From Actinomycetota bacterium (GTDB lineage Bacteria > Actinomycetota > Actinomycetes > Propionibacteriales > Propionibacteriaceae): a DNA stretch of 64,000 bases. The stretch lies in contig JAIUOS010000002.1 in the NCBI GenBank assembly GCA_020161755.1, positions 62,001 through 126,000 on the forward strand, in the 5' to 3' direction. The notes beneath the pieces were generated by a model. It did no database searches. It worked only from the letters and a program-made list of their open reading frames with translations, and was not told where the DNA came from. Shown one piece after another: positions 52,359-62,298 of this stretch; position 1 is the stretch's first letter; every line of letters begins with the position of its first letter. A program made the position numbers and the translations under genes.

Positions 52359-53198
52359 TCAGCCGCGGCGCCGGTCGCGGCGGCGCAGGTAGCGCTCGAA
52401 CTCGGCGGCGATCGAGTCGCCGCTGGGCGGGGGAGTGGCCTCGTCCCGCCGCTCCTCGAGCGCGGAGATGTAGCTGGAGATGTCCGGGTCGTCGGCCACC
52501 AGCTCGTTGACCTGCTCGACCCAGTTGGCCGCGTCCTGGGCGAGGTCGCCGGCGTCGATCGGAAGGTTCAGGACGTCCTCCAGCCGGGTGAGCAGCGCGA
52601 GCGTCCCCTTCGGGTTCGGCGGCTCGGCCACGTAGTGCGGCACCGACGCCCACATCGACACCACCGGCAGCCCGGCCCGGTCGCACTCCCACGACAGCAC
52701 GCCCACGATGCCGGTCGGGCCCTCGTAGTCGCTCAGCTCCAGGCCCAGCTCGTCGGCCAGTTCCTGGGTGCTGGCGGTACCGCTCACCGGAACCGGACGG
52801 GTGTGCGGCGCGTCGGTCAGCAGCGCGCCCAGCAGCACCACGATCTCGGGCTGCACCGAGCGCAGCATCGACAGCAGCCGCGACACGTACTCCTGCCAGT
52901 GGTAGTTGGGCTCCGGCCCGCCGATCAGCACCAGGTCGCGGTCGGCCAGGCGGGCCACCAGCACCTCGGTGGTGGGCCACTCGATCGTCCGGACGCCGTC
53001 GACCAGCCGAGAGGTCGGACGGTTCACCTGGAAGTCGTAGAACTCCTCGGGATCGATGGCGAACGCCAGCTCGGCCCGGTACGTCTCGACCAGGTGGTCG
53101 ATCACTCCGCTGGCCGCCTCGCCGGCATCGTTCCAGCCGCCGAACGCCGCGATCACCGCCGGATTCCGCAGCCCCCTGAGCCCACGAGCCTCTGCCAT
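52359..53198 (-). CDS. PAC2 family protein (proteasome-assembly-chaperone-like)
   Basis: The 279-residue product belongs to the PAC2 superfamily, with AAFGGWNDAGEAASGVIDHL, VLIGGPEPNYHWQEY, VSMWASVPHYVAEPPNPKG and a helical C-terminus. Eukaryotic PAC2 helps assemble 20S proteasomes, but actinobacterial members are found with or without a proteasome and their role is unknown. Since this window shows Pup factors without 20S genes, the name should not be over-read. ATG 53198 is set by TACAGT 7 nt upstream; GTG 53207 is the alternative. Confidence 0.9.
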   Translation of the reverse strand: MAEARGLRGLRNPAVIAAFGGWNDAGEAASGVIDHLVETYRAELAFAIDPEEFYDFQVNRPTSRLVDGVRTIEWPTTEVLVARLADRDLVLIGGPEPNYHWQEYVSRLLSMLRSVQPEIVVLLGALLTDAPHTRPVPVSGTASTQELADELGLELSDYEGPTGIVGVLSWECDRAGLPVVSMWASVPHYVAEPPNPKGTLALLTRLEDVLNLPIDAGDLAQDAANWVEQVNELVADDPDISSYISALEERRDEATPPPSGDSIAAEFERYLRRRDRRRG

Positions 53199-53205
53199 GG
53201 CGACC

Positions 53206-53211
53206 ACTGTA
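53206..53211 (-). promoter_or_regulatory. Leaderless -10 element of the PAC2 gene
   Basis: On the minus strand this reads TACAGT, 7 nt before ATG 53198. Confidence 0.6.
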
Positions 53212-53223
53212 GGCCGACTCGCC

Positions 53224-53229
53224 TATTCT
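53224..53229 (+). promoter_or_regulatory. Leaderless -10 element of metH
   Basis: TATTCT, 7 nt, ATG 53237. The opposing PAC2 -10 lies 12 bp away, so the two promoters share a 38-bp gap. Confidence 0.65.
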
Positions 53230-53236
53230 GCTCCCC

Positions 53237-56200
53237 ATGACCCGCGATCTCCGCTCGGCCCTGCTCTCCCGCGTCCTCGTGGCCGACGGGGGCATGGGCA
53301 CGATGCTGCAGGGTTACGATCTCGGGCTCGCCGACTTCCAGAACCTGGAGGGCTGCAACGAGGTCCTCAACGTCACCCGGCCGGACGTCGTGGGCGCCAT
53401 CCACACCGCCTACCTGGACGCCGGCGCGGACTGCATCGAGACCAACACCTTCGGCGCGAACCTGTCCGCGCTGGCCGAGTACGACGCGGTCGACCGCATC
53501 GCCGAGCTCGCCGGGGCCGGTGCCCGGGTCGCCCGCGCGGCCGCGGACGCCGCCAGCACGCCGGAGCGTCCGCGCTACGTCCTGGGCAGCATGGGGCCGG
53601 GCACCAAGCTGCCGAGCCTGGGCCACATCGGGTACGCGCAGCTCCGGGACGCCTACCAGCAGCAGGCCGAGGCGATGATCGCCGGCGGCGTGGACGGCTT
53701 CCAGATCGAGACCTGCCAGGACCTGCTCCAGGCCCGCGCGGCCGTCAACGGCGCCCGCCGGGCCCGCGAGGCCGCCGGGGTCGACCTGCCGATCTTCGTC
53801 AACGTCACCGTCGAGACCTCCGGCACCATGCTGCTGGGCAGCGAGATCGGCGCCGCCCTGACCGCGCTGGCGCCGCTCGGCATCGACGCGATCGGCCTCA
53901 ACTGCGGCACCGGGCCGACCGAGATGAGCGAGCACCTGCGGCACCTGTCCCGCTACGCGTCCATCCCGCTGGTGTGCATGCCGAACGCCGGCCTGCCCGA
54001 GCTGGGCCCCGACGGTGCGGTCTACCCGATGGGCCCCGACGAGTTCGTCCGCTACGTCGAGCAGTACACGAACGAGTTCGGGTTGAGCCTGGTCGGGGGC
54101 TGCTGCGGCACCACCCCCGCGCACATCTCCCTGCTCGCGCAGACGGTGGCCGGGCGCACCCCGTCCCCGCGCACCCCGACGCCGGTCTCGGCGGTCTCCT
54201 CGCTGTACGCGGACGTCCCGCTGCACCAGGACACCGCCTACCTGTCGATCGGCGAGCGCACCAACGCCAACGGGTCCAAGGCGTTCCGCGAGGCGATGCT
54301 CGCCGAGAACTGGGCGGACTGCGTGGACATCGCCAAGCAGCAGAGCCGTGACGGCGCACACCTGCTCGACCTGTGCGTGGACTACGTCGGACGCGACGGC
54401 GCCGCCGACATGGCCGAGCTGGCGTCCCGCATCGGCACCGGCGTGGCCCTGCCGATCATGCTCGACTCCACCGAGCCGGACGTCCTGCGCGCCGGCCTGG
54501 AGCGGCTCGGCGGACGCTGCGTGATCAACTCGGTGAACTACGAGGACGGGGACGGCCCCACGTCCCGTTACGCCCGGGTGATGCCGCTGGTGAAGGAGCA
54601 CGGCACCGCCGTCGTCGCCCTCACGATCGACGAGGAGGGCCAGGCGCGCACCGCCGAGTGGAAGGTGCGGGTGGCCGAACGGCTGATCAGCGCCCTCACC
54701 GACGACTGGGGCCTGGACATCGGCGACATCATCGTCGACTGCCTCACGTTCCCGATCGCCACCGGCCAGGAGGAGACCCGCCGGGACGCCCTGGAGACCA
54801 TCGAGGCGATCCGGCAGCTGACCACCGCCCACCCCGGCCTGCACACCACGCTGGGCGTCTCGAACGTCTCGTTCGGCCTGAACCCGGCCGCCCGGCAGGT
54901 GCTGAACTCGGTGTTCCTGCACGAGTGCGTGGAGGCCGGCCTCGACTCCGGCATCGTCCCGGCGGCGCGCATCATCCCGATCTCGCGCATCCCCGAGGAG
55001 CAGCGCCGGGTGGCCGAGGACCTGGTCTACGACCGGCGCAGCGACGGCTACGACCCGCTCACCCGGTTCCTGGAGCTGTTCGAGGGCGTCACCACCGCGT
55101 CCACCCGTGAGGCGCGCGCGGCCGAACTGGCCGCCCTGCCGGTCAACGAGCGCCTGCAGCGCCGCATCATCGACGGCGACCCGAAGGGCCTGGAGGCCGA
55201 CCTCGACGAGGCGCTGGCGGCCAAGCCGGCCCTCGACATCATCAACGACGACCTGCTCGCCGGCATGAAGGTGGTCGGGGAGCTGTTCGGGTCCGGCCAG
55301 ATGCAGCTGCCGTTCGTGCTCGGCTCGGCCGAGGTGATGAAGACCTGCGTCCGCTACCTCGAACCCCACCTCGACCGCGCGGAGGTCGGCGGCAAGGGCA
55401 CGATGGTGATCGCCACCGTGAAGGGGGACGTGCACGACATCGGCAAGAACCTGGTCGACATCATCCTCACCAACAACGGCTACACGGTCGTGAACCTGGG
55501 CATCAAGCAGCCGGTGAGTGCGATCATCGAGGCCGCGATCGCCCACAACGCGGACGCGATCGGCATGTCCGGCCTGCTGGTGAAGTCGACGGTCGTGATG
55601 CGCGACAACCTCGCCGAGCTCAACCAGCGCGGCCTGGGCCACTTCCCGGTGCTGCTCGGCGGCGCGGCCCTCACCCGGGCGTTCGTCGAGGAGGACCTGA
55701 ACGACCTGTACACCGGCGAGGTGCGCTACGCCCGGGACGCGTTCGAGGGCCTCGCCCTGATGGAGACCGTGGCCGCCATGAAGCGGGGCGAGGAAGGTGC
55801 GGCGCTGCCCGCCCCCCGCCGGCGCCGCGTGGTCGCCAAGCCCGAACCAAAAGGGGACAGTCCCCTTTCGGTCCACGACGAGACCCGCTCCGACGTCGCC
55901 CGCGGCGGCGACGTGCCCACGCCGCCGTTCTGGGGCAGCCGGGTGGTCAAGGGCCTGACGCTGGCCGAGGTGTCGGCCTGGCTGGACGAGCGCGCCACCT
56001 TCATGGGCCAGTGGGGCCTGCGCGGCGCGTCCGGCGGTCCGAGCTACGAGGAGCTGGTCGAGACCGAAGGGCGTCCGCGCCTGCGGCACTGGCTGGACCG
56101 GCTGCACACCGAGTCGCTGGTCGAGCCCGCGGTGGTCTACGGGTACTGGCCGTGCCACTCCGAGGGCAACGCGCTCGTCATCGGCGACCCGGACGACCCC

Positions 56201-56713
56201 GCGCGCGAGGTGGCCCGCTTCGACTTCCCGCGCCAGACCCGGGACCGCCGGCTGTGCCTGGCCGACTTCTTCCGGGACGCCGGCGAGGCGGCCGAGCTCG
56301 GCCCGGACGTGATCGCGCTCCAGCTGGTCACGATGGGGTCGTCGGTGGCGCAGGCGACCGCGAAGCTGTTCGCCGCGGACGCCTACCGCGACTACCTCGA
56401 ACTGCACGGGCTCAGCGTCCAGCTCACCGAGGCGCTCGCCGAGTACTGGCACGCGCGGGTGCGTTCCGAGCTGGGCCTGGGCGGGGACGGCGACACCGAG
56501 TCGATGATCCGCGACCAGGCGTACCGCGGTTCGCGCTACTCGTTCGGCTACCCGGCCTGCCCCGACCTGGCCGACCGGGCCAAGCTGGTCGCCCTGCTGC
56601 GGCCCGATCGCATCGGCGTCGAGCTGAGCGAGGAGCTCCAACTGCACCCCGAGCAGTCCACCGACGCCATCGTCGTGCACCACCAGGAGGCCAAGTACTT
56701 CAATGCGCGCTGA
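53237..56713 (+). CDS. metH: Cobalamin-dependent methionine synthase
   Basis: The 1158-residue enzyme methylates homocysteine using B12 and methyl-THF. The homocysteine domain has zinc ligands near residues 222 (LNCGTG) and 289 (GGCCGTT). The pterin domain follows with SIGERTNANGSKAFREAM, then the B12 cap and B12 domain with GDVHDIGKN near residue 730. The SAM-dependent reactivation domain begins about residue 890. A short REP-like palindrome is inserted in frame in the linker near residue 870, coding for KPKGDSPLSV-like sequence. No B12 riboswitch precedes the gene, since the message appears leaderless. Confidence 0.97.
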   Translation: MTRDLRSALLSRVLVADGGMGTMLQGYDLGLADFQNLEGCNEVLNVTRPDVVGAIHTAYLDAGADCIETNTFGANLSALAEYDAVDRIAELAGAGARVARAAADAASTPERPRYVLGSMGPGTKLPSLGHIGYAQLRDAYQQQAEAMIAGGVDGFQIETCQDLLQARAAVNGARRAREAAGVDLPIFVNVTVETSGTMLLGSEIGAALTALAPLGIDAIGLNCGTGPTEMSEHLRHLSRYASIPLVCMPNAGLPELGPDGAVYPMGPDEFVRYVEQYTNEFGLSLVGGCCGTTPAHISLLAQTVAGRTPSPRTPTPVSAVSSLYADVPLHQDTAYLSIGERTNANGSKAFREAMLAENWADCVDIAKQQSRDGAHLLDLCVDYVGRDGAADMAELASRIGTGVALPIMLDSTEPDVLRAGLERLGGRCVINSVNYEDGDGPTSRYARVMPLVKEHGTAVVALTIDEEGQARTAEWKVRVAERLISALTDDWGLDIGDIIVDCLTFPIATGQEETRRDALETIEAIRQLTTAHPGLHTTLGVSNVSFGLNPAARQVLNSVFLHECVEAGLDSGIVPAARIIPISRIPEEQRRVAEDLVYDRRSDGYDPLTRFLELFEGVTTASTREARAAELAALPVNERLQRRIIDGDPKGLEADLDEALAAKPALDIINDDLLAGMKVVGELFGSGQMQLPFVLGSAEVMKTCVRYLEPHLDRAEVGGKGTMVIATVKGDVHDIGKNLVDIILTNNGYTVVNLGIKQPVSAIIEAAIAHNADAIGMSGLLVKSTVVMRDNLAELNQRGLGHFPVLLGGAALTRAFVEEDLNDLYTGEVRYARDAFEGLALMETVAAMKRGEEGAALPAPRRRRVVAKPEPKGDSPLSVHDETRSDVARGGDVPTPPFWGSRVVKGLTLAEVSAWLDERATFMGQWGLRGASGGPSYEELVETEGRPRLRHWLDRLHTESLVEPAVVYGYWPCHSEGNALVIGDPDDPAREVARFDFPRQTRDRRLCLADFFRDAGEAAELGPDVIALQLVTMGSSVAQATAKLFAADAYRDYLELHGLSVQLTEALAEYWHARVRSELGLGGDGDTESMIRDQAYRGSRYSFGYPACPDLADRAKLVALLRPDRIGVELSEELQLHPEQSTDAIVVHHQEAKYFNAR
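55846..55872. repeat. REP-like palindrome inside the metH linker
   Basis: ACCAAAAGGGGA and TCCCCTTTCGGT pair with one mismatch around CAG. Read on the minus strand it opens GGACCGAAAGGGGAC, matching the core of the palindrome at 19839. It keeps the metH frame and lies in an interdomain linker. Confidence 0.6.
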
Positions 56714-58202
56714 CTCCCACCCCCTCCGCGCCACCTCCGGGCTGGCGGCGCTGCTCGTCGTCGGTGCCCTGATCGCCGGGTGCACCCCGACCACCGTGCC
56801 GACCCAGAGCCCGACGGCGACCGCCACGCCGCGCAACTTCACCGTCCTGACCACCGGCGAGATCACCACCGCCGACCCGGCGGTCGCCACCGGTGACACC
56901 GACTCGATCGTGGTCACCAGCCTCTACCAGCGCCTGATGGTGGTGCTGCCCGGCACCGGCGAGTTGAAGCCGGACGCGGCCACCGACTGCCTGTTCACGT
57001 CCAATCTCGTCTACGCCTGCACGCTGCCGGACACCCTGAAGTTCCAGAACGGCAACGTCCTGGACTCCTCGGACGTGAAGTTCAGCATCCAGCGGGCGCT
57101 GCGCCTGGACACCCCGGGCAGTTCGGTGCTGATGCTCTCGGCGCTGAAGCGCATCGTCACCCCGGACGCGCACACCGTCCGCTTCGAGCTGTCGTGGCCG
57201 GACAACCAGTTCGGGTTCGCGCTGGCCGGCCAGGCCGCCGGGATCGTCGACGAGCAGACGTTCGGCCCGGACACGCCGCTGCCGCTGGCGCAGCGTCCGA
57301 TCGGTTCGGGGCCGTACTCGGTCGACAGCATCTCCGGCACCGCCGCCGTCTTCACCAAGTACACCGACTACGTGGGCGCCAAGGCCGGCCTGCTGTCCAG
57401 CCTCACGCTGTCGATCGCCCCCGACTCGGTGGCCGCGGAGGAGGCGATCGCGAAGGGCACCGCGGACGTGGTCTGGCGCAGCCTCGACAACGCCGCCCTG
57501 CAGCGCGTCGACAACGAGATCGCGGGCAGCACCGACAAGGCCACCGCCAAGGGGTTCACCGCCTTCCCGCTGCCGGGCCTCCGGGTCACCCAGGTGGTCT
57601 GGAACGCCGACTCCAAGCTGCGTCGCAACGCCGACCTGCGCGAAGGGGTCTCCAAGGCCCTCCAGCCCGACCGGACGCTGGACTCGATCGTCCCGGTGGG
57701 CGTCACCGACCACGCCAGCGCCTTCGCCCTTGGCGGGCGTCCCAAGCTGCCGAAGCTCGACGGCGACCGGATCTACCTCACCCTCGGCTACTCGCCCAGC
57801 GCCCCCGGCCACGCCGACCTGGCCAGCATCCTGCGCGACCGCATCGAGGAGCTGGACGGGGTGAGCGTCCGGCTGGTCACGAGCGGGTCCGCCGACCTGT
57901 GGCTGACCGACCAGCCCGCCTGGGTCGACAACGCCATCGGCTGGCTGCAGCGCTACCTGACCGACCCGCTGCCGGGCAGCAAGAACAAGCTCGACACCCT
58001 CACCACCCGGGCCCGGACGACCACCGGGACCGCCCGCACCGCGACCCTCACCGAGCTGCAGCAGCAGGCGGCCGCCGATGCTACGGTGCTGCCGGTCTCG
58101 CAGGCGGACGGGATCATGTTCGTGGCGAAGGGCGTCACCCTGGTCGGCGAGCCGTTCGGCAGCGGCCAGGTGCTCGGATTGTGGGGGATCACGCGTGGCT
58201 GA
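56703..58202 (+). CDS. Family 5 (peptide-type) extracellular solute-binding lipoprotein
   Basis: The 499-residue product has a signal peptide ending in the lipobox LIAGC with Cys27, then a Thr/Pro linker and an SBP family 5 fold (NFTVLTTGEITTADPA, VKFSIQRALRLDTPGS, RPIGSGPYSV). Such proteins deliver oligopeptides or similar ligands to an ABC permease, but no permease or ATPase gene lies nearby. The ATG is 11 bases inside the end of metH, and the stop lies inside trmI, so it sits in the trmI-ARC-dop transcription unit. It may be an orphan receptor. Confidence 0.9.
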   Translation: MRADSHPLRATSGLAALLVVGALIAGCTPTTVPTQSPTATATPRNFTVLTTGEITTADPAVATGDTDSIVVTSLYQRLMVVLPGTGELKPDAATDCLFTSNLVYACTLPDTLKFQNGNVLDSSDVKFSIQRALRLDTPGSSVLMLSALKRIVTPDAHTVRFELSWPDNQFGFALAGQAAGIVDEQTFGPDTPLPLAQRPIGSGPYSVDSISGTAAVFTKYTDYVGAKAGLLSSLTLSIAPDSVAAEEAIAKGTADVVWRSLDNAALQRVDNEIAGSTDKATAKGFTAFPLPGLRVTQVVWNADSKLRRNADLREGVSKALQPDRTLDSIVPVGVTDHASAFALGGRPKLPKLDGDRIYLTLGYSPSAPGHADLASILRDRIEELDGVSVRLVTSGSADLWLTDQPAWVDNAIGWLQRYLTDPLPGSKNKLDTLTTRARTTTGTARTATLTELQQQAAADATVLPVSQADGIMFVAKGVTLVGEPFGSGQVLGLWGITRG

Positions 58203-59103
58203 ACCCAGCGGCGTCCGTACCGGACCGCTCACGGAGGGTGAGCGAGTCACCCTCACCGACCCGAAGGGGCGGCGGCACTCGGTGCGGCTCACCGCCGGCG
58301 GCACCTTCCACACCACCAAGGGCGCGATCAGCCACGACGACCTGCTCGGGCACCCCGAGGGCAGCGTGGTGACGTCGGCCGGCGGCGTCGGCTACCTCGC
58401 GTTCCGACCGCTGCTGGAGGAGTTCACGGTCACGATGCCCCGCGGCGCCACCGTGGTGTACCCGAAGGACGCCGCGCACATCCTCGTGCAGACCGACATC
58501 TTCCCCGGCGCGCGCGTGCTGGAGGCCGGCGCCGGGTCGGGTGCGCTGAGCATCTTCCTGCTGCGCGCGATCGGGACGACCGGGAAGCTCTACTCCTACG
58601 AGCGCCGCGCGGAGTTCGCCGAGATCGCGAAGAAGAACGTCGCCGCGTTCTTCGGCGGCGAACACCCGGCCTGGGAGTTGCGCAACGGCGACCTCGCCAC
58701 CGACATCGGTCCCGAACCGATCGACCGCGCCGTGCTCGACATGCTCGCGCCCTGGGAGTGCGTGGACGCGGTCGCGGACGTGCTGGTGCCCGGCGGCCTG
58801 CTGTGCTGCTACGTGGCCACCACCACCCAGCTGGGACGCACCGTCGAGACCCTGCGCGCGCACGGCGGCTTCACCGAGCCGGACGCCCGCGAGTACTCCG
58901 CCCGCGAGTGGCACGCCCAGGGCCTGGCGATCCGGCCGGGGCACGGCACCAGTGGCCACACCGGTTTCCTGATCTTCACCCGCCGGCTCGCCCCCGGCGT
59001 GGTCGCCCCGCTGCGCCGCCGCCGTCCGGCACCCGGCGCCTACGGGCCCGACTACAGCGGTCCCCGCCCGGCAGGGGTGACGTCGGAGCCGGCCGATGCC
59101 TGA
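58195..59103 (+). CDS. trmI: tRNA (adenine-58 N1) methyltransferase TrmI
   Basis: The 302-residue SAM-dependent enzyme makes m1A58 in the T-loop of tRNA. The fold includes [19 protein letters not shown], the SAM loop [16 protein letters not shown], and a conserved LDMLAPWE motif. An N-terminal beta domain precedes it. GTG 58195 overlaps the solute-binding gene by 8 bases; the end overlaps ARC by 8 bases. Location just before the proteasomal ATPase gene is standard for actinobacteria. Confidence 0.95.
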   Translation: MAEPSGVRTGPLTEGERVTLTDPKGRRHSVRLTAGGTFHTTKGAISHDDLLGHPEGSVVTSAGGVGYLAFRPLLEEFTVTMPRGATVVYPKDAAHILVQTDIFPGARVLEAGAGSGALSIFLLRAIGTTGKLYSYERRAEFAEIAKKNVAAFFGGEHPAWELRNGDLATDIGPEPIDRAVLDMLAPWECVDAVADVLVPGGLLCCYVATTTQLGRTVETLRAHGGFTEPDAREYSAREWHAQGLAIRPGHGTSGHTGFLIFTRRLAPGVVAPLRRRRPAPGAYGPDYSGPRPAGVTSEPADA

Positions 59104-60694
59104 GCCGGCCGAACTGGCCCGCCAGCTGGCGCAGGCCAACGAACTGCTCGAGTCGCGGGCGCGCGCTCTCGACCTGGCCGAACGCCGGCTGGCCGACGCG
59201 CGAGCGGACGCCCGGACGCTGGCCGCGGCCAACGAGCGCCTGAACGCGACCCTCACCGACGCCCGCGACTCGCTCGTGGGCCTGCGGGCCGAACTGGACG
59301 CGCTGGCGACCCCGCCGAACTCGTTCGGGCTGGTGCTGGGGACTGCCGAGGATGTCGTCGACGTCGCGACCAACGGACGCGTGCTGCGCTGCGCGGTCAG
59401 CCCGGACGTCCCGTCCGATGCCCTCGTGGTCGGCGCGCGGGTGCTGCTGAACGAGGCGATGCTGGTGATCGCGGTGGTCGCCGAGCTGCCGGCGGGGGAG
59501 ACCGTCCGGCTGGTCGAGGTGCTGCCCGACGGGCGGCTGCTGGTCGCGGGGGCCTCGGGGGACGAGCTGGTGCTCCTGGCCGGTAGCGAGGTGGACGCGG
59601 GCGCGCTGCGTCCCGGCTCGACGCTGCTGGCCGACCGCCGGGCGCTGGTGGCGCTGGCCGCCGTGCCGCGCAGCGAGGTGGCCGACCTGACGCTGGAGGA
59701 GGTGCCGGACGTCAGCTACGACGACATCGGCGGCCTCGGCGCCCAGATCGAGCAGATCCGCGACGCGGTCGAGCTGCCGTTCCGGCACCGCGAACTGTTC
59801 GTCGAGTTCGGGCTACGGCCGCCGAAGGGCGTCCTGCTGTACGGGCCGCCGGGCTGCGGCAAGACGATGATCGCCAAGGCGGTGGCGAACTCGGCCGGCT
59901 CGCACTTCCTGAACATCAAGGGTCCCGAGCTGCTGGACAAGTACGTGGGCGAGACCGAGCGCCAGATCCGGGCGATCTTCACCCGCGCGCGGGAGCACGC
60001 CACGTCCGGCCGGCCGGTGATCGTGTTCTTCGACGAGATGGACGCGCTGTTCCGCACCCGCGGCAGCGGGGTGTCCTCCGACGTGGAGGCGACGATCGTG
60101 CCGCAACTGCTCAGCGAGATCGACGGGGTCGAGGGCCTGGCCAACGTGATCGTCATCGGGGCGACCAACCGCGAGGACCTGATCGACCCCGCGATCCTGC
60201 GCCCGGGCCGCCTCGACGTGAAGATCAAGCTCGACCGTCCCGACCGTGCGGGCGCGGCCGAGATCCTGGCCCGCTACCTGACTGCCGAGACCCCGCTGAA
60301 CACCGGCGGCGCCGAGCCCGAGGAGTTCCGCGCCGGCCTGGTCGAGGCGATCGTCGAGCGGCTGTACGCGCGCACCGACGAGAACCGGTTCATCGAGGTC
60401 ACCTACGCCGGCGGCGACCGCGAGGTGCTGTACGTGGCCGACTTCGTCAGCGGCGCGATGCTGGCCGGCGTGGTCGGACGCGCGAAGAAGGCGGCGATCA
60501 AGGAGCTGATCGGGGGCGGGGAGCGCGGCGTCCGTCGTGAACACGTGCTCGGCGCCTGCGCGGCCGAGATCACCGAGAACGAGGAACTCCCGAACACCAC
60601 CAACCCCGACGACTGGGCCCGGGTCTCGGGCCGCAAGGGCGAGCGGATCGTCTTCCTGCGCACCCTGGTCGGCTCCCGGGCGCTCAACGCGTGA
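59096..60694 (+). CDS. arc: Proteasome-associated AAA+ ATPase ARC/Mpa, without the C-terminal docking motif
   Basis: The 532-residue ring ATPase recognises Pup through its N-terminal coiled coil (about residues 4-72), followed by two OB-like interdomain folds (about 75-200). Walker A is GPPGCGKT (250-257) and Walker [11 protein letters not shown] (311-320); the pore loop region is KYVGETERQ. Mycobacterial Mpa ends in a Gln-Tyr-Leu tail that opens the 20S gate. This protein ends in GSRALNA and its length is close to corynebacterial ARC. It could unfold pupylated proteins without a core protease. Confidence 0.95.
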   Translation: MPEPAELARQLAQANELLESRARALDLAERRLADARADARTLAAANERLNATLTDARDSLVGLRAELDALATPPNSFGLVLGTAEDVVDVATNGRVLRCAVSPDVPSDALVVGARVLLNEAMLVIAVVAELPAGETVRLVEVLPDGRLLVAGASGDELVLLAGSEVDAGALRPGSTLLADRRALVALAAVPRSEVADLTLEEVPDVSYDDIGGLGAQIEQIRDAVELPFRHRELFVEFGLRPPKGVLLYGPPGCGKTMIAKAVANSAGSHFLNIKGPELLDKYVGETERQIRAIFTRAREHATSGRPVIVFFDEMDALFRTRGSGVSSDVEATIVPQLLSEIDGVEGLANVIVIGATNREDLIDPAILRPGRLDVKIKLDRPDRAGAAEILARYLTAETPLNTGGAEPEEFRAGLVEAIVERLYARTDENRFIEVTYAGGDREVLYVADFVSGAMLAGVVGRAKKAAIKELIGGGERGVRREHVLGACAAEITENEELPNTTNPDDWARVSGRKGERIVFLRTLVGSRALNA

Positions 60695-62100
60695 CCGCTC
60701 GCATCCTCGGCATCGAGACCGAGTACGGCATCCTCGCCCCCTCCGCCCCCGACCTCCACCCGGCAACCCTCAGCGCCGCCGTGGTCGCCGCCTACCCGGG
60801 AATCGCGACCGGCACCGTGCTCGACTGGGTCGACCCCATCCCGATCGAGGACGCCCACAACCGCGTGCTGGCCAACGGCGCCCGCCTCTACGTCGACCAC
60901 GCCCACCCGGAGTACTCGGCGCCCGAGGTCACCACCGCCGCGGACGCCGTCGCGCACGACCTCGCCGGGGACGCCGCCGTGGTCGCCGCCGCGCGGGCCG
61001 CCTCGGCCGAGCTGGGGCTGGAGATCGGGATCTACAAGAACAACACCGATTCCCAGGGCGCGTCCTACGGGTGTCACGAGAACCACTTGGTAGCCCGTTC
61101 GGTGCCCTGGGCCGAGATCGCCCGGCACGTGCCGTCGTTCCTGGTGACGCGCACGGTGGTGGTCGGCGCGGGGCGGGTCGGCCTCGGCCGGCACGGGGAG
61201 CGTCCGGGCTTCCAGCTCAGCCAGCGCGCCGACTTCTTCGAGACGTTGGAGGGCATCCAGACCACGCGGCGCCGTCCGATCCTGAACACCCGCGACGAGC
61301 CGCACGCCCCGCCGTCGAGGTTCCGGCGGTTGCACGTGATCACCGGGGACGCGAACCGCTCGATGTGGAGCACCTGGCTGAAGGCCGGGACGCTGGCTGC
61401 GTTCCTGACCGCGCTGGCCCACGGCGCCCTGCCCGACCTGCAACTGGCCGACCCCGTCGCCGCGTTCCCGGCTTTCAGCCACGACGTCGGCCTGCGCGCG
61501 ACGCTCGAGCTGGCCGACGGACGCCGCTGCACCGCGCTCGACCTCCAGGAGGCGGCGTGCGAGGCCGTCCTCGCCGACGCCGAGCAGCGCCCGGAGGACT
61601 ACGAGGAGGACGTGCTGGCCGCCTGGGCCGAGGCGCTGGCCGACCTGCGCACCGACCCGTCCCTGGTCGCCGACCGGCTCGACTGGGCGGCCAAGCTGGC
61701 CCTGCTGGACGCCTACGCGGCCCGCCACGGCCTGGACTGGGGGAGTCCGCGACTCGCGCAACTCGACCTGGCCTGGGCGCGGCTGGACCGTCCGGGCCCG
61801 TTCGACGCCCTTCGCGTCGCCGGACGCCTGCGCAGCGTCGTCACGGACGCGGACGTGGCTCGCGCCGGGGTCGAGCCGCCGTCCGACACCCGGGCCTGGA
61901 CCCGCGGACGCCTGGTCGCCGCCGGCCCCGACCGCGTCACCGGCGCCGCCTGGGACTGGCTGACGATGAAGGACGCCGCCGGCGTCGAGCGGCGCGTCGA
62001 CCTCGCCGAGCCCGCCGGCCATACCCGCGCCGACGTCGGCGACCTGGCCGACGAGGTGGCGGTGGAGGCGTTCCTGAGATCCCGGCCCGCCCGGGGATGA
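60691..62100 (+). CDS. dop: Depupylase/deamidase Dop
   Basis: The 469-residue enzyme belongs to the glutamine-synthetase-like Dop/PafA family. It deamidates the C-terminal Gln of Pup and removes Pup from proteins. ETEYG opens the protein, and the [14 protein letters not shown] motif (with Asp69) is the Dop form; PafA reads LDVGSHPEYATAE. Mycobacterial Dop has this Asp at about position 95, so about 26 residues are missing between roughly 38 and 62, where the Dop-specific loop lies. GTG 60691 overlaps the ARC stop by four bases. Confidence 0.94.
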   Translation: MTARILGIETEYGILAPSAPDLHPATLSAAVVAAYPGIATGTVLDWVDPIPIEDAHNRVLANGARLYVDHAHPEYSAPEVTTAADAVAHDLAGDAAVVAAARAASAELGLEIGIYKNNTDSQGASYGCHENHLVARSVPWAEIARHVPSFLVTRTVVVGAGRVGLGRHGERPGFQLSQRADFFETLEGIQTTRRRPILNTRDEPHAPPSRFRRLHVITGDANRSMWSTWLKAGTLAAFLTALAHGALPDLQLADPVAAFPAFSHDVGLRATLELADGRRCTALDLQEAACEAVLADAEQRPEDYEEDVLAAWAEALADLRTDPSLVADRLDWAAKLALLDAYAARHGLDWGSPRLAQLDLAWARLDRPGPFDALRVAGRLRSVVTDADVARAGVEPPSDTRAWTRGRLVAAGPDRVTGAAWDWLTMKDAAGVERRVDLAEPAGHTRADVGDLADEVAVEAFLRSRPARG

Positions 62101-62169
62101 CGTCCCGCGCCCCGAGCCGCCCCCGTCCCACCCGCCGTCCCACCCGCTTCCACCCGCTTCCACCCGCTA

Positions 62170-62231
62170 ACGCCCCCGAAACTCACAGGCGCCCCCGAAA
62201 TTTCGGGGGCGCCTGTGAGTTTCGGGGGCGT
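62170..62231. terminator. 62-nt perfect palindrome between dop and pup
   Basis: Every base from 62170 to 62200 pairs with 62201 to 62231. The sequence CGCCCCCGAAA occurs twice in each arm, around CTCACAGG. It could end the trmI-ARC-dop transcript and leave pup on its own promoter. The 12-mer CGCCCCCGAAAC is shared with the aspS/padR junction. Confidence 0.6.
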
Positions 62232-62292
62232 CTGGGCGGGGAGCGGCGTGCCCGGCAGGCGTCGCGGGGACGGCCCCGGCAGCCGAGGTGAG

Positions 62293-62298
62293 TAGGCT
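62293..62298 (+). promoter_or_regulatory. Candidate -10 element of pup
   Basis: TAGGCT lies 35 nt before the pup start, downstream of the palindrome; the AGGAGG ribosome site is at 62318. Confidence 0.45.

Noticed and set aside
52359-53198. PAC2 protein as a proteasome assembly factor for the Pup system
   Set aside because: No 20S genes are present in the window and the family is widespread without proteasomes, so the link is by name only.
53153-56917. 1254-codon minus-strand frame opposite metH
   Set aside because: Same GC-skew artefact; metH is certain on the plus strand.
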